Source of the DNA: Petralouisia muris
GTDB lineage: Bacteria; Bacillota; Clostridia; Lachnospirales; Lachnospiraceae
Reading direction: 5' to 3'
DNA length: 64,000 nucleotides
Assembly: GCF_004793545.1 (NCBI RefSeq)
Contig: NZ_SRYA01000006.1
Location: forward strand, 62,001-126,000
In this document: piece by piece, positions 34,719-43,873 of the stretch
Layout: every line of letters begins with the position of its first letter
How positions within the stretch are numbered: the first letter of the stretch is position 1
The notes under the pieces: model-generated
Told to the model about the DNA's origin: nothing
The model's database searches: none
What the model saw: only the letters and a program-made list of their open reading frames with translations
Translations under genes and position numbers: made by a program

Positions 34719-35381
34719 ATGATTTTAAAAACATCCCATTTGAAAAAATATTACGGCAGAGAAGAAAGTCTGGTAAAGGCATTGGACGATGTCAATGTAT
34801 CGGTGAAGGAAGGGCAGTTTGCGGCCATTATAGGAACCTCCGGCAGCGGAAAATCCACGCTGCTGAATATGTTGGGCGGCCTGGACACTCCCACTTCCGG
34901 CAGCGTGCAAGTGGAAAACCAAAACATTGGGGAGATGACAGAGGAACAGCTTACGGTATTCCGCAGGAAACGGATTGGATTTATTTTCCAGAACTACAAT
35001 CTGGTTCCCTATCTGACGGCATATGAGAATATGGTATTGCCAATCCGGCTGGACGGAAAACAGGAGGACAATAAATTTCTGGAAGAGGTGGTGCATTTTC
35101 TGGAATTGGATGGGAAGCTTTCTAATTATCCCAGCCATCTTTCCGGGGGCCAGCAGCAGAGGGTGGCGATTGCCAGAGCCCTGATTGCAAAGCCGGCCAT
35201 TATCCTTGCAGATGAGCCTACGGGAAATCTGGACAGCCGCACAAGCGATAAGGTCATTGATCTGCTGAAGATGACCAGTGCAAAATTTCATCAGACCATT
35301 GTGATGATTACCCATAATCCTGAAATTGCAGAGAAAGCGGATGTGAGAATCCGGATTGAAGATGGGAAAATCTGCGTATAA
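34719..35381 (+). CDS. ABC transporter ATP-binding protein (MacB/BceA type)
   Basis: This 220-residue ATPase has Walker [10 protein letters not shown] (about residues 40-48), the Q loop in [12 protein letters not shown], signature LSGGQQQ near residue 140, Walker [13 protein letters not shown], and the H-loop His in MITHNP. It pairs with the 802-residue permease downstream. AGGAGGA precedes ATG 34719. A hairpin separates it from the permease gene. Confidence 0.95.
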   Translation: MILKTSHLKKYYGREESLVKALDDVNVSVKEGQFAAIIGTSGSGKSTLLNMLGGLDTPTSGSVQVENQNIGEMTEEQLTVFRRKRIGFIFQNYNLVPYLTAYENMVLPIRLDGKQEDNKFLEEVVHFLELDGKLSNYPSHLSGGQQQRVAIARALIAKPAIILADEPTGNLDSRTSDKVIDLLKMTSAKFHQTIVMITHNPEIAEKADVRIRIEDGKICV

Positions 35382-35401
35382 AAAACAGAGAAATTGAAAG
35401 T

Positions 35402-35448
35402 ATTGCTCCGGCAGTTGAAATCCGCTGATATTTCATCGCCGGAGTAAT
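35402..35448 (+). other. Intercistronic hairpin between ATPase and permease genes
   Basis: ATTGCTCCGGC (35402-35412) pairs with GCCGGAGTAAT (35438-35448), one G:U, with an inner TGAAAT/ATTTCA pairing. No T tract follows, so it is more likely an mRNA stability or processing element than a terminator. Confidence 0.55.
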
Positions 35449-35481
35449 AAGGAAAGATAGCAGAAGGAAAGGAAGATAGAA

Positions 35482-37890
35482 ATGAAAGAGAAAAAAGTGG
35501 CGGGAAAAATGATTTCTTCTATGGCAAAGGAAAGCCTGAAGGCAAGCCGTATGCGGAATATTTTTGTTATGATTACCATTGTGCTGGCTTCCGCCTTGCT
35601 GTCAGCAATTCTGATGTTTGCAGCGGGCCAGAAGCAGAAGACGGAAAATGAGCTTTCCCACCGGCAGCAGGTAGGTTACTATAACCTGACCGGACAGCAA
35701 GTGGAAATGCTGAAAAAAGATGAAAGAATTGCTTATCAGATCCAGGTCAAAACCGGAATTCTCACGGAACTGGACGGTTTTGACGTGATGCCCTATTATG
35801 TGAATGAATTGTCAGAGGAAATTCAAACCGTGGAACTGGAAAGCGGAACAATGCCGAAAACAGAGCAGGAGATTGCAGTTCCCGGGGCGCTGCTCCAAAA
35901 AATGGGCCTCAGTCCTCAGGCCGGCAGCCAGGTGACCTTTCCTTTTTATGATGGAAATACGGAAAGCTTTACTGTATCAGGCGTTTTAAAGGGGAATGAA
36001 GAAGCGAAACAGTTTTCCATATTTTTTTCAGAAAGCTATGCCCAGAAAGGAAGCCAGTTGAAAGATGAACCCTATGCAGTCTATGCGAAATTGGCGGACG
36101 CGGAATATCTTTCCGCAAATGAATGCAGAGAACTCATGTATTCCATTGGGACAGATGCAGGAATTGAGCGGAAAAATGTAAATCCTTCCAAGGCGTATCT
36201 GGACTCCCGTTCTATGGATATGCAGTCCGTGATGATTTACGGCCTGGTGGGAGGGGTGATTCTTCTTGCCAGCGTTCTTGTGGTGTATGGCGTGTTTTAC
36301 CTTTCCGTCATTGGAAGAATTCATCAGTTCGGACAGCTTCGCACCATTGGCATGACGAAAAAACAAATGAAAAAATTTGTTTCCCGGGAGGGAAGAATAC
36401 TTTTTTGGCGTTCGTCGCCCATTGGGATTCTGATTGGCGCCATTGCAGGATTTTTCATGATACCCGATGGATTTCATGTAAAGAATGCCCTGTGTATCAT
36501 TGTTCTTGTGCTTGCGGCCGTTTATCTTATAACAATGAGTTCTGTCCATCAGCCGGCCCGGATTGCCGCAGCCGTTTCTCCCATGGAGGCTCTGCGTTAT
36601 GTGCCCCAGGATGGAATGAAACAGGCGGCCAATAAGAAAATGTGCAGAAGCCTTACATCTCTGGGATTAGGCAGGATGAATTTCTCCAGAAACAAAAAGA
36701 AAGCAGTTCTTACCATGTTGTCTCTGGGGTTTGGCGGAATCCTTTTTATGACAGCGGCAACCTATATGTCTTCTTATGATAAAGATAAATATGTGAGACA
36801 GGGATATTTTACCAATGCAGAGTTTAATATTACTTATTCAGCTTCAGCCATTGAACTGAACGAGTACGGAATCAGCGGCATGCAGTCTCAGGAGCCCATG
36901 GATGAAAATATGGTGCAGGAAATTTCCTCCTGGGACGGGGTAAAGCAGGTGGAGGAAATTAAAAATTTCGGCCTGAAATTTGACTATCCCAAACAGGATG
37001 AGTATGGTTCCAATGATTATGCAGAACCCTTGACAGAGAAAGAAATCAGGGAAATCGGCGCATATCTGGAAGAGGGAAGCGCAGATTATGAGAAATTGAT
37101 GAGCGGCGATTATATTCTGGTGTTAGACAACGCTCTGGTGGAAGAAATCTACGGCTGGAAATTTGAGCCGGGTGAAAAGATTGTGTTCCATTATTATGAC
37201 GGCAGCAAGATGGCGGAGAAGGAAGTTACGATTCTGGGCAGTTTAAGCAGACAGTATGTTGTGGACCATAAGGGGGGTGAGGGATGGTTTTTAATGCCGG
37301 AGCAGGCAATTATGAAACTGGTGTCTTTTGGCAGCCTGAATTCGAATCTTTTGGTTTCTGTAAATCCGGAGAAAGAAGCTGACGTGGGAGAAAAACTGGA
37401 AGAATTGATTGGGGGAAAACCAGGGCTGAGCTTGGAAACCCTTGCTGAGCGCAGGGTGATTTATAAGCAGAATGCGGACCAGTTATTTGGGGCCATCAGC
37501 GGACTTGCTATTTTTATTATGATGTTTAGTATTTTAAGCATGATGAATACGCTGATTACCAACATCGTGACCCGCAAGCAGGAGCTTGCCATGCTGGAAT
37601 CCATCGGCATGGGAAAAGGACAGATCCGCAGTATGCTTCTGGGAGAAAGCATGCTTCTGGCGCTGATTACCATTGGAGTTACAATGACAGTCGGTACGTT
37701 TTGCGGATATGTTTTGAGCCATGCGCTTTACCGTCAGGGAGCATTTTACATGGCGTTCCGGTTTCCGTCTGCAGCCGCCCTTGCCTATGCAGGCGTGCTG
37801 GCGGCAGTTCCGCTTTTGATTACCTTTGTGTCTATGCAGAGTTTTTCCAAAGAAGCGTTGGTGGAGCGGTTAAGAGGTGCAAAAATTTAA
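35482..37890 (+). CDS. Large ABC transporter permease with two FtsX domains
   Basis: This 802-residue permease has an N-terminal helix (about residues 23-45), an extracytoplasmic domain, a first FtsX domain with three helices (about 250-360), a second long extracytoplasmic domain (about 435-665), and a second FtsX domain at the C-terminus (about 670-790, MMFSILSMMNTLITNIVTRKQELAMLESIGM). The size and two-domain layout are those of peptide-related exporters in Lachnospiraceae. The coupling segments FGQLRTIGMTKKQMKKF and ELAMLESIGMGKGQIR are present. The stop shares one base with the next start. Confidence 0.93.
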   Translation: MKEKKVAGKMISSMAKESLKASRMRNIFVMITIVLASALLSAILMFAAGQKQKTENELSHRQQVGYYNLTGQQVEMLKKDERIAYQIQVKTGILTELDGFDVMPYYVNELSEEIQTVELESGTMPKTEQEIAVPGALLQKMGLSPQAGSQVTFPFYDGNTESFTVSGVLKGNEEAKQFSIFFSESYAQKGSQLKDEPYAVYAKLADAEYLSANECRELMYSIGTDAGIERKNVNPSKAYLDSRSMDMQSVMIYGLVGGVILLASVLVVYGVFYLSVIGRIHQFGQLRTIGMTKKQMKKFVSREGRILFWRSSPIGILIGAIAGFFMIPDGFHVKNALCIIVLVLAAVYLITMSSVHQPARIAAAVSPMEALRYVPQDGMKQAANKKMCRSLTSLGLGRMNFSRNKKKAVLTMLSLGFGGILFMTAATYMSSYDKDKYVRQGYFTNAEFNITYSASAIELNEYGISGMQSQEPMDENMVQEISSWDGVKQVEEIKNFGLKFDYPKQDEYGSNDYAEPLTEKEIREIGAYLEEGSADYEKLMSGDYILVLDNALVEEIYGWKFEPGEKIVFHYYDGSKMAEKEVTILGSLSRQYVVDHKGGEGWFLMPEQAIMKLVSFGSLNSNLLVSVNPEKEADVGEKLEELIGGKPGLSLETLAERRVIYKQNADQLFGAISGLAIFIMMFSILSMMNTLITNIVTRKQELAMLESIGMGKGQIRSMLLGESMLLALITIGVTMTVGTFCGYVLSHALYRQGAFYMAFRFPSAAALAYAGVLAAVPLLITFVSMQSFSKEALVERLRGAKI

Positions 37891-38336
37891 TGGGTGAAAA
37901 ATATGAAATTACCATAGCGGGGGAATGCAGCCTCGTTATGGTTTCCCCTGAAATGGTGGGTTCTCTGGTTCAGATGGTGCGGGAATCTGACAAAAGAGAG
38001 CTGCGTATTCCTGCGGAGGTAATTCTTCCCCAGGGATATGCAGAATATCTGATCTGCGTTCTGGAAGCGAATCTCTTTCAGAATTTCTCAGAGGCGCGGC
38101 AGGAGATATCCGTCATGTTCCTGACAGGGAGAGAAGAGGGGCCAGACGCTGGGCTGCAGGCGGTTTATCGCCGGGTTGCAGGGCAGATAGAAATGTTAAG
38201 GGTCAATCAGCAGGAATGTTTTGAACATGTGGACTTGCTTGCATATCCATGCGGCACACAGTTTTACCTGAACGCCAGCGAAACTTTTTACCGTTTGGCC
38301 AAACAAAGGCTGTTGTTTACGTATGTGTATGAATAG
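37890..38336 (+). CDS. Hypothetical cytoplasmic protein after the ABC permease
   Basis: This 148-residue protein starts at an ATG whose A is the last base of the permease stop (TAATG), with AGAGGTG 11 nt upstream. That translational coupling is the main argument for it. It has no signal peptide or membrane helix, and mixed helix/strand composition with several hydrophobic strands. I do not recognise a family. The upstream in-frame extension lies out of frame inside the permease gene and is rejected. It is the last gene of the ABC operon and may assist the exporter, but nothing in the sequence shows how. Confidence 0.7.
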   Translation: MGEKYEITIAGECSLVMVSPEMVGSLVQMVRESDKRELRIPAEVILPQGYAEYLICVLEANLFQNFSEARQEISVMFLTGREEGPDAGLQAVYRRVAGQIEMLRVNQQECFEHVDLLAYPCGTQFYLNASETFYRLAKQRLLFTYVYE

Positions 38337-38408
38337 TGCGAAAGGCTGCTGTGGAGTAGAATTTTATTAGTTTCAGTGGACATATTTCGGTTAGGTTTTC
38401 CAGATGAA

Positions 38409-38437
38409 TTGCTGTTCTTTTGGAATGATGTTATGAT
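38409..38437 (+). promoter_or_regulatory. Candidate promoter of the mannoside-utilisation operon
   Basis: TTGCTG (38409-38414), 17 bp, TATGAT (38432-38437), about 49 nt before the GH125 gene. Confidence 0.5.
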
Positions 38438-38485
38438 TGAGAAACCGATTAAATATCATTTTCATAGTGAAAGGGGAACCTGCAA

Positions 38486-39775
38486 ATGCACAAACAGCAA
38501 TATCATTCCATAAACGCTATTTTTCATGTGGTAGAGGAGAAACTGAAAAATTATCCAAAAATTGTCAGAATCTTTCAGAACTGTTATGCCAACGCCCTGG
38601 AGCAGACCGTAAAATCCATGGTTGACGGCACCTCCTATGTGATTACGGGGGACATTCCCGCCATGTGGCTGCGGGACTCCGCTGCACAGCTTCGGCCTTA
38701 CCTGCCTGCGGCAAAGGATGACCCGGCGCTTACCGGCGTTTTGACAGGGCTGTCCAAACGACAGTTTCAGTACATTTTGATTGACCCTTACGCCAACGCA
38801 TTTAATGAGGAAGAGAACGGGCAATGCTGGGAACAGGATATCACAGGGCAGAACGGCTGGGTATGGGAGCGGAAATATGAGACGGATTCCCTTTGCTATC
38901 CGCTGCAGTTTGCATATCTGATCTGGAAAAATACTGGCTGCACAGATCAGTTTGACGCAGCATTCCGGGAAGGGGCAGGGAAAATTTTAGAGGTTTTTTG
39001 CAGGGAGCAGCGCCATGAGGAAAAGTCCCCTTACCGGTTTATCCGGCAGAATACATATTTTACAGATACGCTGTCCAGAGAGGGAAAAGGGGCTTTGGTA
39101 AAATCCGGGATTGGCATGACCTGGTCGGGATTCCGTCCCAGTGATGACGCCTGCACCTATGGATATCTGGTTCCTTCCAACATGTTTGCTGTAGTGGTTC
39201 TCGGCTATCTGGAAGAAATCGCAGACAATGTGTTAAAGGATCCAAAGCTTCAAAAGGAAGCGGTAGAATTAAAACAGAGGATTTATGAGGGCATTGAGAC
39301 TTACGGGATTACGAAAACAGAGGAATTCGGGGAAGTGTATGCGTATGAAACGGATGGATATGGGCAGTTTCTTTTGATGGATGACGCCAATGTCCCAAGC
39401 CTGCTTTCCATGGAATATCTTGGATATAAGGGGAAGAAGGAAGCGGTTGCGGCGCAGACCAGGAAAATGGTTTTAAGTGAGGCGAATCCCTATTATTATG
39501 CCGGCAGTAAAGGGAGCGGCATTGGGAGTTCCCATACGCCGGTCAACCATGTGTGGCCCATTGCCCTGGCGATGGAGGGGCTTACCGCCGGAACGAAGGA
39601 AGAGAAGCTGAAAATGCTTTGTGTGCTTGCGAACGCCGACGGAGGCACAGGGATGATGCATGAAAGCTTTCATGTAAATGATGATAAGAAATACACCAGA
39701 GAATGGTTTTCCTGGGCTAACGCCATGTTTAGTGAACTGGTGCTGGAGTACTGCGGTTATCCTGTGCTGCGCTGA
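38486..39775 (+). CDS. Exo-alpha-mannosidase, glycoside hydrolase family 125
   Basis: This 429-residue protein matches GH125, exo-acting enzymes that remove terminal alpha-1,6-linked mannose by inversion. Family segments visible are SYVITGDIPAMWLRDSAAQL (about residues 50-69), ILIDPYANAFNEE, KYETDSLCYPLQFAY, and the C-terminal ASKGSGIGSSHTP-like stretch (GSKGSGIGSSHTP) with HESFHVND. No signal peptide is seen, so it acts in the cytoplasm on imported oligosaccharides. It is the first gene of the mannoside locus, followed 140 nt later by the GH38 mannosidase, the same pairing known from streptococcal N-glycan loci. Confidence 0.95.
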   Translation: MHKQQYHSINAIFHVVEEKLKNYPKIVRIFQNCYANALEQTVKSMVDGTSYVITGDIPAMWLRDSAAQLRPYLPAAKDDPALTGVLTGLSKRQFQYILIDPYANAFNEEENGQCWEQDITGQNGWVWERKYETDSLCYPLQFAYLIWKNTGCTDQFDAAFREGAGKILEVFCREQRHEEKSPYRFIRQNTYFTDTLSREGKGALVKSGIGMTWSGFRPSDDACTYGYLVPSNMFAVVVLGYLEEIADNVLKDPKLQKEAVELKQRIYEGIETYGITKTEEFGEVYAYETDGYGQFLLMDDANVPSLLSMEYLGYKGKKEAVAAQTRKMVLSEANPYYYAGSKGSGIGSSHTPVNHVWPIALAMEGLTAGTKEEKLKMLCVLANADGGTGMMHESFHVNDDKKYTREWFSWANAMFSELVLEYCGYPVLR

Positions 39776-39915
39776 CAGGCCAATATCGAAAGAATCACAT
39801 TGCGCCGGCTGAAATTTTTACACCAAATATAGAATCTTTTGAATTGAGGAAATGCCTTTTCCATGATAGGATAGGACTATACAAAGCAGACGGAATAGAA
39901 TTGGAGGAAGACATT

Positions 39916-42900
39916 ATGTTTTTGACAGATCGTAAACTAGAGCGGCGCATCCAGGAGCTGGAGCAGTACCGCTATCGGGACGCGATCCCATTGAAAAGCT
40001 TTGATGCAGCAGAAGATACCCAGGGGGTTGTGAATCCCAAGCTTCCTGTTTTTCCAGAAAGTGCATTCTGCGGCCCATGGGAAACCATAGAGACAGGGGA
40101 CACTTGGAAGGGAAGGGACAAATATCTCTGGCTGCATAAGGAAATCGTAATTCCGGCAGAATGGAAAGGGAAAAAAATTGTCGGCGTTTTCGATTTTGGA
40201 AATACCGGGGCAGGAAATAATTCAGGTTTTGAATCTATGCTTTATGTCAATGGCAGCATGTACCAGGGGGTGGATGTGAACCACAAAGAGGCGTTTTTGG
40301 ACAGCAGTCTCTGCGGCACTTCTGTAAACCTTACGTTCCGCCTGTGGTCAGGGCTTGAGGGCGGAGGCGTTCCTAAGGCGCAGGAGCATCGGATTGCCCG
40401 TGCGGATTTGGCATGGCTGGATGAAAAAGCAGATGATTTCTACTATCTGGCTTCTATGGTGTGGCAGACCATCCGGGAACTGGAGGATTCCAACCCTGTG
40501 CAGCATGAACTGCGCAAAGCATTGGACAGCGCCTGCCACTGCATTGACTGGTCTTCTCCCGGCAGCCAGTTGTTTTATGAATCGGTTCATCAGGCAGACG
40601 ATTACCTGAATGAAAGCATCGACGGGATGGAGAAAAATTCTCTGATTAATGTCTATTGCGTGGGGCATACCCACATTGACACTGCCTGGCTGTGGCGGTT
40701 AAAGCATACCAGAGAAAAATGTTCCCGTTCTTTTTCCACGGTATTCCGCCTGATGGAGCTGTATCCGGAATATATCTTTCTCCAGACCCAGCCCCAATTA
40801 TATGAATACATGAAAGAAGAATTTCCGGATATCTATGAAACCATCCGTCAGAAGGCAAAAGAAGGACGCTGGGAAGTGGACGGCGGCATGTGGGTGGAAG
40901 CAGACTGCAACCTCACCAGCGGAGAATCGCTGACCAGGCAGATTTTGCTTGGCAGCAAGTTTATCAAAGAGGAGTTTGACAAAGAGGTGGAATATCTTTG
41001 GCTTCCAGATGTGTTTGGATATTCCTGGGCTTTGCCCCAGATTTTGAAAAAGGCGGGAATCCATACCTTTATGACCACTAAAATCAGCTGGAATCAATAT
41101 AACCGTATGCCCCACGACACTTTTTGGTGGAAGGGAATTGACGGCAGTGAGATTCTGACTCATTTTATTACTACACCGGAGCCGTGGAACGAACCGGGCT
41201 CCTGGTTCTATACCTACAATGGAAAGCTGCTTCCCTCCACGGTAAAAGGCGTATGGGAACAGTACAGCGAGAAGCAGGTAAACCGGGATTTGCTGATTTC
41301 TTTTGGATTCGGAGACGGGGGCGGCGGCGTAAACCGGGATATGCTGGAATACCGCAGAAGGATGGATAAGATTCCGGGGCTTCCCAACCTGAAAATATCC
41401 ACGGCAGGCGAATACTTCCGCAGATTACATAATACCGTGGAGGATACGGATCAATATGTTCATACCTGGGACGGGGAACTTTATCTGGAATATCACCGGG
41501 GCACTTATACAAGCCAGGGATATAATAAGCGTATGAACCGGAAGATGGAGCTGCTTTACCGAAGGGCGGAATGGCTGACGGTGATGGCCGCTTTGCATAA
41601 GGGCAGCCTGGCAGAGGGAAAACAAGAAGAACTGACGCAGGGCTGGAAGCACATCCTGACAAATCAGTTCCATGACATTATTCCAGGTTCCTCGATCCAT
41701 GAAGTGTATGAGGATTCCAGAAAGGACTACGGGTTAATTGAAACGATTGCCCGAAAGGTGGAAAAAGAGGCTCAGGATGTAATGCTGGAACAGAAGGAAG
41801 ATGTCTATACGGTATTCAATGCTTCCGGCTGGGAGCTGGATCAGGTGGTGACAGTGCCGAAAACCTCTGACGGTATTTTTAAGGACAGCAGCGGGGAACC
41901 TCTTGTTTCACAAAAGGGCCAGGGCGTTACCTATGTGGAAGTAAGAAACGTTCCGTCCATGGGAATGAAAACCATTGTGTTTGAGGAAAAGAAACAGGAT
42001 GCGCCAAAAGCGGTATTTTCCGTTCACGGCAGGGAAATTGAGACTCCTCATTACCAGATTTCGATTAATCAGTACGGGCAGATTGCAAAGCTTTTTGACA
42101 AAACTTATGGATGCCATGTACTGCCTGAAGGCCAGCGGGGAAATGTGATGCAGGTATTTGAGGATAAGCCATTGGATAACGACGCCTGGGATATTGATAT
42201 TTTTTATCAGGAAAAAATGCGTGAAATTACAGAGCTTACCGTTTTTGAAATCACGGAGATGGGGCCGCTTACCATGCGCATTCATATGGAATGGGAGTAT
42301 ATGAATTCCTGTATCCGACAGGATATGGTTCTCTACAGCAGGAGCCGCAGAATTGATTTTTGTACCAATGTGGACTTCCATGAACAGCATCAGCTTTTGA
42401 AAGCGGCATTTCCGGTGGAGATCCGCTCCACTTACGGAACCTATGATGTGCAGTATGGCAATGTAAGGCGGCCCAATCACTGGAACACAAGCTGGGATCA
42501 GGCGAAATTCGAGACGGTTGCCCATCGGTGGGCGGACTTGTCAGAGCGCAATTACGGGGTCAGCCTGTTAAATGACTGCAAATACGGCCATGACATTAAG
42601 GACAATGTGATGCGGATTTCCCTGCTTCGGGCAGGGACCCAACCAGATCACCTGCAGGATCAGGGAGAGCATACCTTTACTTATGCGCTGCTTCCCCACA
42701 AAGGGGATTTTGTGGAAGGCGCAGTGGTGCAGGAAGCATTTGCATTAAATGAGCCGATGCAGGCGGAGACGGGAAAATGCCTGCTTCCTTATGAGAGCTT
42801 TTTGTCTTTTGATAATGAACAGGTGGAGTTGGATGCAGTGAAGAAATCCGAGGACGGGAAATTCCTTGTAATCCGGTTCCATGAGTTTGCAGGTTCCAGG

Positions 42901-43047
42901 CAGGAAGTGACAGCAAAGCTGGGAGTTCCATGGAAATCATGGGCGGAGTGCGATTTACGGGAGCGTCCTTTATGTGCCTTTATTGGGGATGAGATTCATC
43001 TGGAGCTTCATGCATATGAGATTAAAACCATACTGGTGGAGCTGTAA
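39916..43047 (+). CDS. Alpha-mannosidase, glycoside hydrolase family 38
   Basis: This 1043-residue retaining alpha-mannosidase has the zinc-binding motif HTHIDTAWLWRLKHT (around residue 253), the catalytic-region Asp in LWLPDVFGYSWALPQIL (around residue 367), and the later Zn-region His in LTNQFHDIIPGSSIHEVYED (around residue 588), followed by large C-terminal beta domains. I chose ATG 39916 because GGAGGAAG lies 7 nt upstream; the frame extends to 39844 without a ribosome site. It lacks a signal peptide and so should act in the cytoplasm with GH125 on alpha-mannosides. Confidence 0.95.
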   Translation: MFLTDRKLERRIQELEQYRYRDAIPLKSFDAAEDTQGVVNPKLPVFPESAFCGPWETIETGDTWKGRDKYLWLHKEIVIPAEWKGKKIVGVFDFGNTGAGNNSGFESMLYVNGSMYQGVDVNHKEAFLDSSLCGTSVNLTFRLWSGLEGGGVPKAQEHRIARADLAWLDEKADDFYYLASMVWQTIRELEDSNPVQHELRKALDSACHCIDWSSPGSQLFYESVHQADDYLNESIDGMEKNSLINVYCVGHTHIDTAWLWRLKHTREKCSRSFSTVFRLMELYPEYIFLQTQPQLYEYMKEEFPDIYETIRQKAKEGRWEVDGGMWVEADCNLTSGESLTRQILLGSKFIKEEFDKEVEYLWLPDVFGYSWALPQILKKAGIHTFMTTKISWNQYNRMPHDTFWWKGIDGSEILTHFITTPEPWNEPGSWFYTYNGKLLPSTVKGVWEQYSEKQVNRDLLISFGFGDGGGGVNRDMLEYRRRMDKIPGLPNLKISTAGEYFRRLHNTVEDTDQYVHTWDGELYLEYHRGTYTSQGYNKRMNRKMELLYRRAEWLTVMAALHKGSLAEGKQEELTQGWKHILTNQFHDIIPGSSIHEVYEDSRKDYGLIETIARKVEKEAQDVMLEQKEDVYTVFNASGWELDQVVTVPKTSDGIFKDSSGEPLVSQKGQGVTYVEVRNVPSMGMKTIVFEEKKQDAPKAVFSVHGREIETPHYQISINQYGQIAKLFDKTYGCHVLPEGQRGNVMQVFEDKPLDNDAWDIDIFYQEKMREITELTVFEITEMGPLTMRIHMEWEYMNSCIRQDMVLYSRSRRIDFCTNVDFHEQHQLLKAAFPVEIRSTYGTYDVQYGNVRRPNHWNTSWDQAKFETVAHRWADLSERNYGVSLLNDCKYGHDIKDNVMRISLLRAGTQPDHLQDQGEHTFTYALLPHKGDFVEGAVVQEAFALNEPMQAETGKCLLPYESFLSFDNEQVELDAVKKSEDGKFLVIRFHEFAGSRQEVTAKLGVPWKSWAECDLRERPLCAFIGDEIHLELHAYEIKTILVEL

Positions 43048-43133
43048 GTGAAATCAGAGAAATAGATTTGTGCGCTACAGTCTGTTTCAGGTAATTGATA
43101 TCCATCAAACTAGTAGGAAAGGAAGGGTATCCC

Positions 43134-43802
43134 ATGGAAGAATTATTCCGAATAGAAAAAGTACTGGGATTTTGTGAAAAAGTATGTTATTTTGTAATGA
43201 TCAATCTGCTGTTTGTCATTTCAAATCTTCCGGTTCTGCTGTTTTTGCTGTTTGCAGGCCTGGGGCAGATACGGGAATGCCTTCCTTTGTTCCTGCTGTG
43301 CCTGCTTCCCATGGCCCCGTCGCTTTCCGCAGTCATGTATGCCATGAACCGTTTGATTCACGGAACGGAGACGAAGGGGTATGCAGACTATAAGAAAGGC
43401 TACTGTTCCGATTTTTTACAGAAAATCAGGCTTGGGGCAGGACAGCTTCTGGCAATTTTAATCTGCTGGACAAATATTGAATTTTTTGCGGTGCAGGTTC
43501 TGATTCTTCCGCTGGCAATTGTGTTTGTGCTGCTGTTTGCGGGAATCCTTCTGGTTACGCCCAACCTGTATCTCTTGGTCAGCCGTTATGAAATGGGAAA
43601 TGTGCAGATCGTAAAAACAGCTGTTACCCTGCTGATTGCAAGGCCGGGAGCCACCTTGGGGAATCTTGCGGCTTTTGCAGTTCTTTTGGCGGCCTTTGAG
43701 ATTTCAGCGGGAACAACAGTTTTGTTTATGGGCAGCGTGTATGGGTTTCTGATTATGTTTATGAATCAGGGAGTAATGCAAAAGCTGGAAAGTAAAAATT
43801 AA
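43134..43802 (+). CDS. DUF624 (YesL-like) membrane protein
   Basis: This 222-residue protein has about five hydrophobic helices and the N-terminal pattern of DUF624/YesL proteins (short leader, VCYFVMINLLFVISNLPV helix, then LPMAPSLSAVMYAMNRL). YesL-like genes almost always sit next to YesM/YesN two-component systems and polysaccharide importers, as here, but their function is unknown. ATG 43134 is supported by GGAAAGGAAGGG upstream; the earlier in-frame codon at 43095 has none. Confidence 0.9.
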   Translation: MEELFRIEKVLGFCEKVCYFVMINLLFVISNLPVLLFLLFAGLGQIRECLPLFLLCLLPMAPSLSAVMYAMNRLIHGTETKGYADYKKGYCSDFLQKIRLGAGQLLAILICWTNIEFFAVQVLILPLAIVFVLLFAGILLVTPNLYLLVSRYEMGNVQIVKTAVTLLIARPGATLGNLAAFAVLLAAFEISAGTTVLFMGSVYGFLIMFMNQGVMQKLESKN

Positions 43803-43873
43803 AGAAAGACAATCAGGGAATGCAGATCTTGCATTTCCTTTTTGTGGTTTTAATGACTATGAGAAGAAAAAAT

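Noticed and set aside
38437-38460. Possible catabolite-responsive (cre) site before GH125
   Set aside because: Only part of the consensus matches and the second half-site is missing.
39844-39915. Upstream extension of the GH38 frame by 24 codons
   Set aside because: No ribosome site, whereas ATG 39916 has a good one and gives a normal N-terminus.
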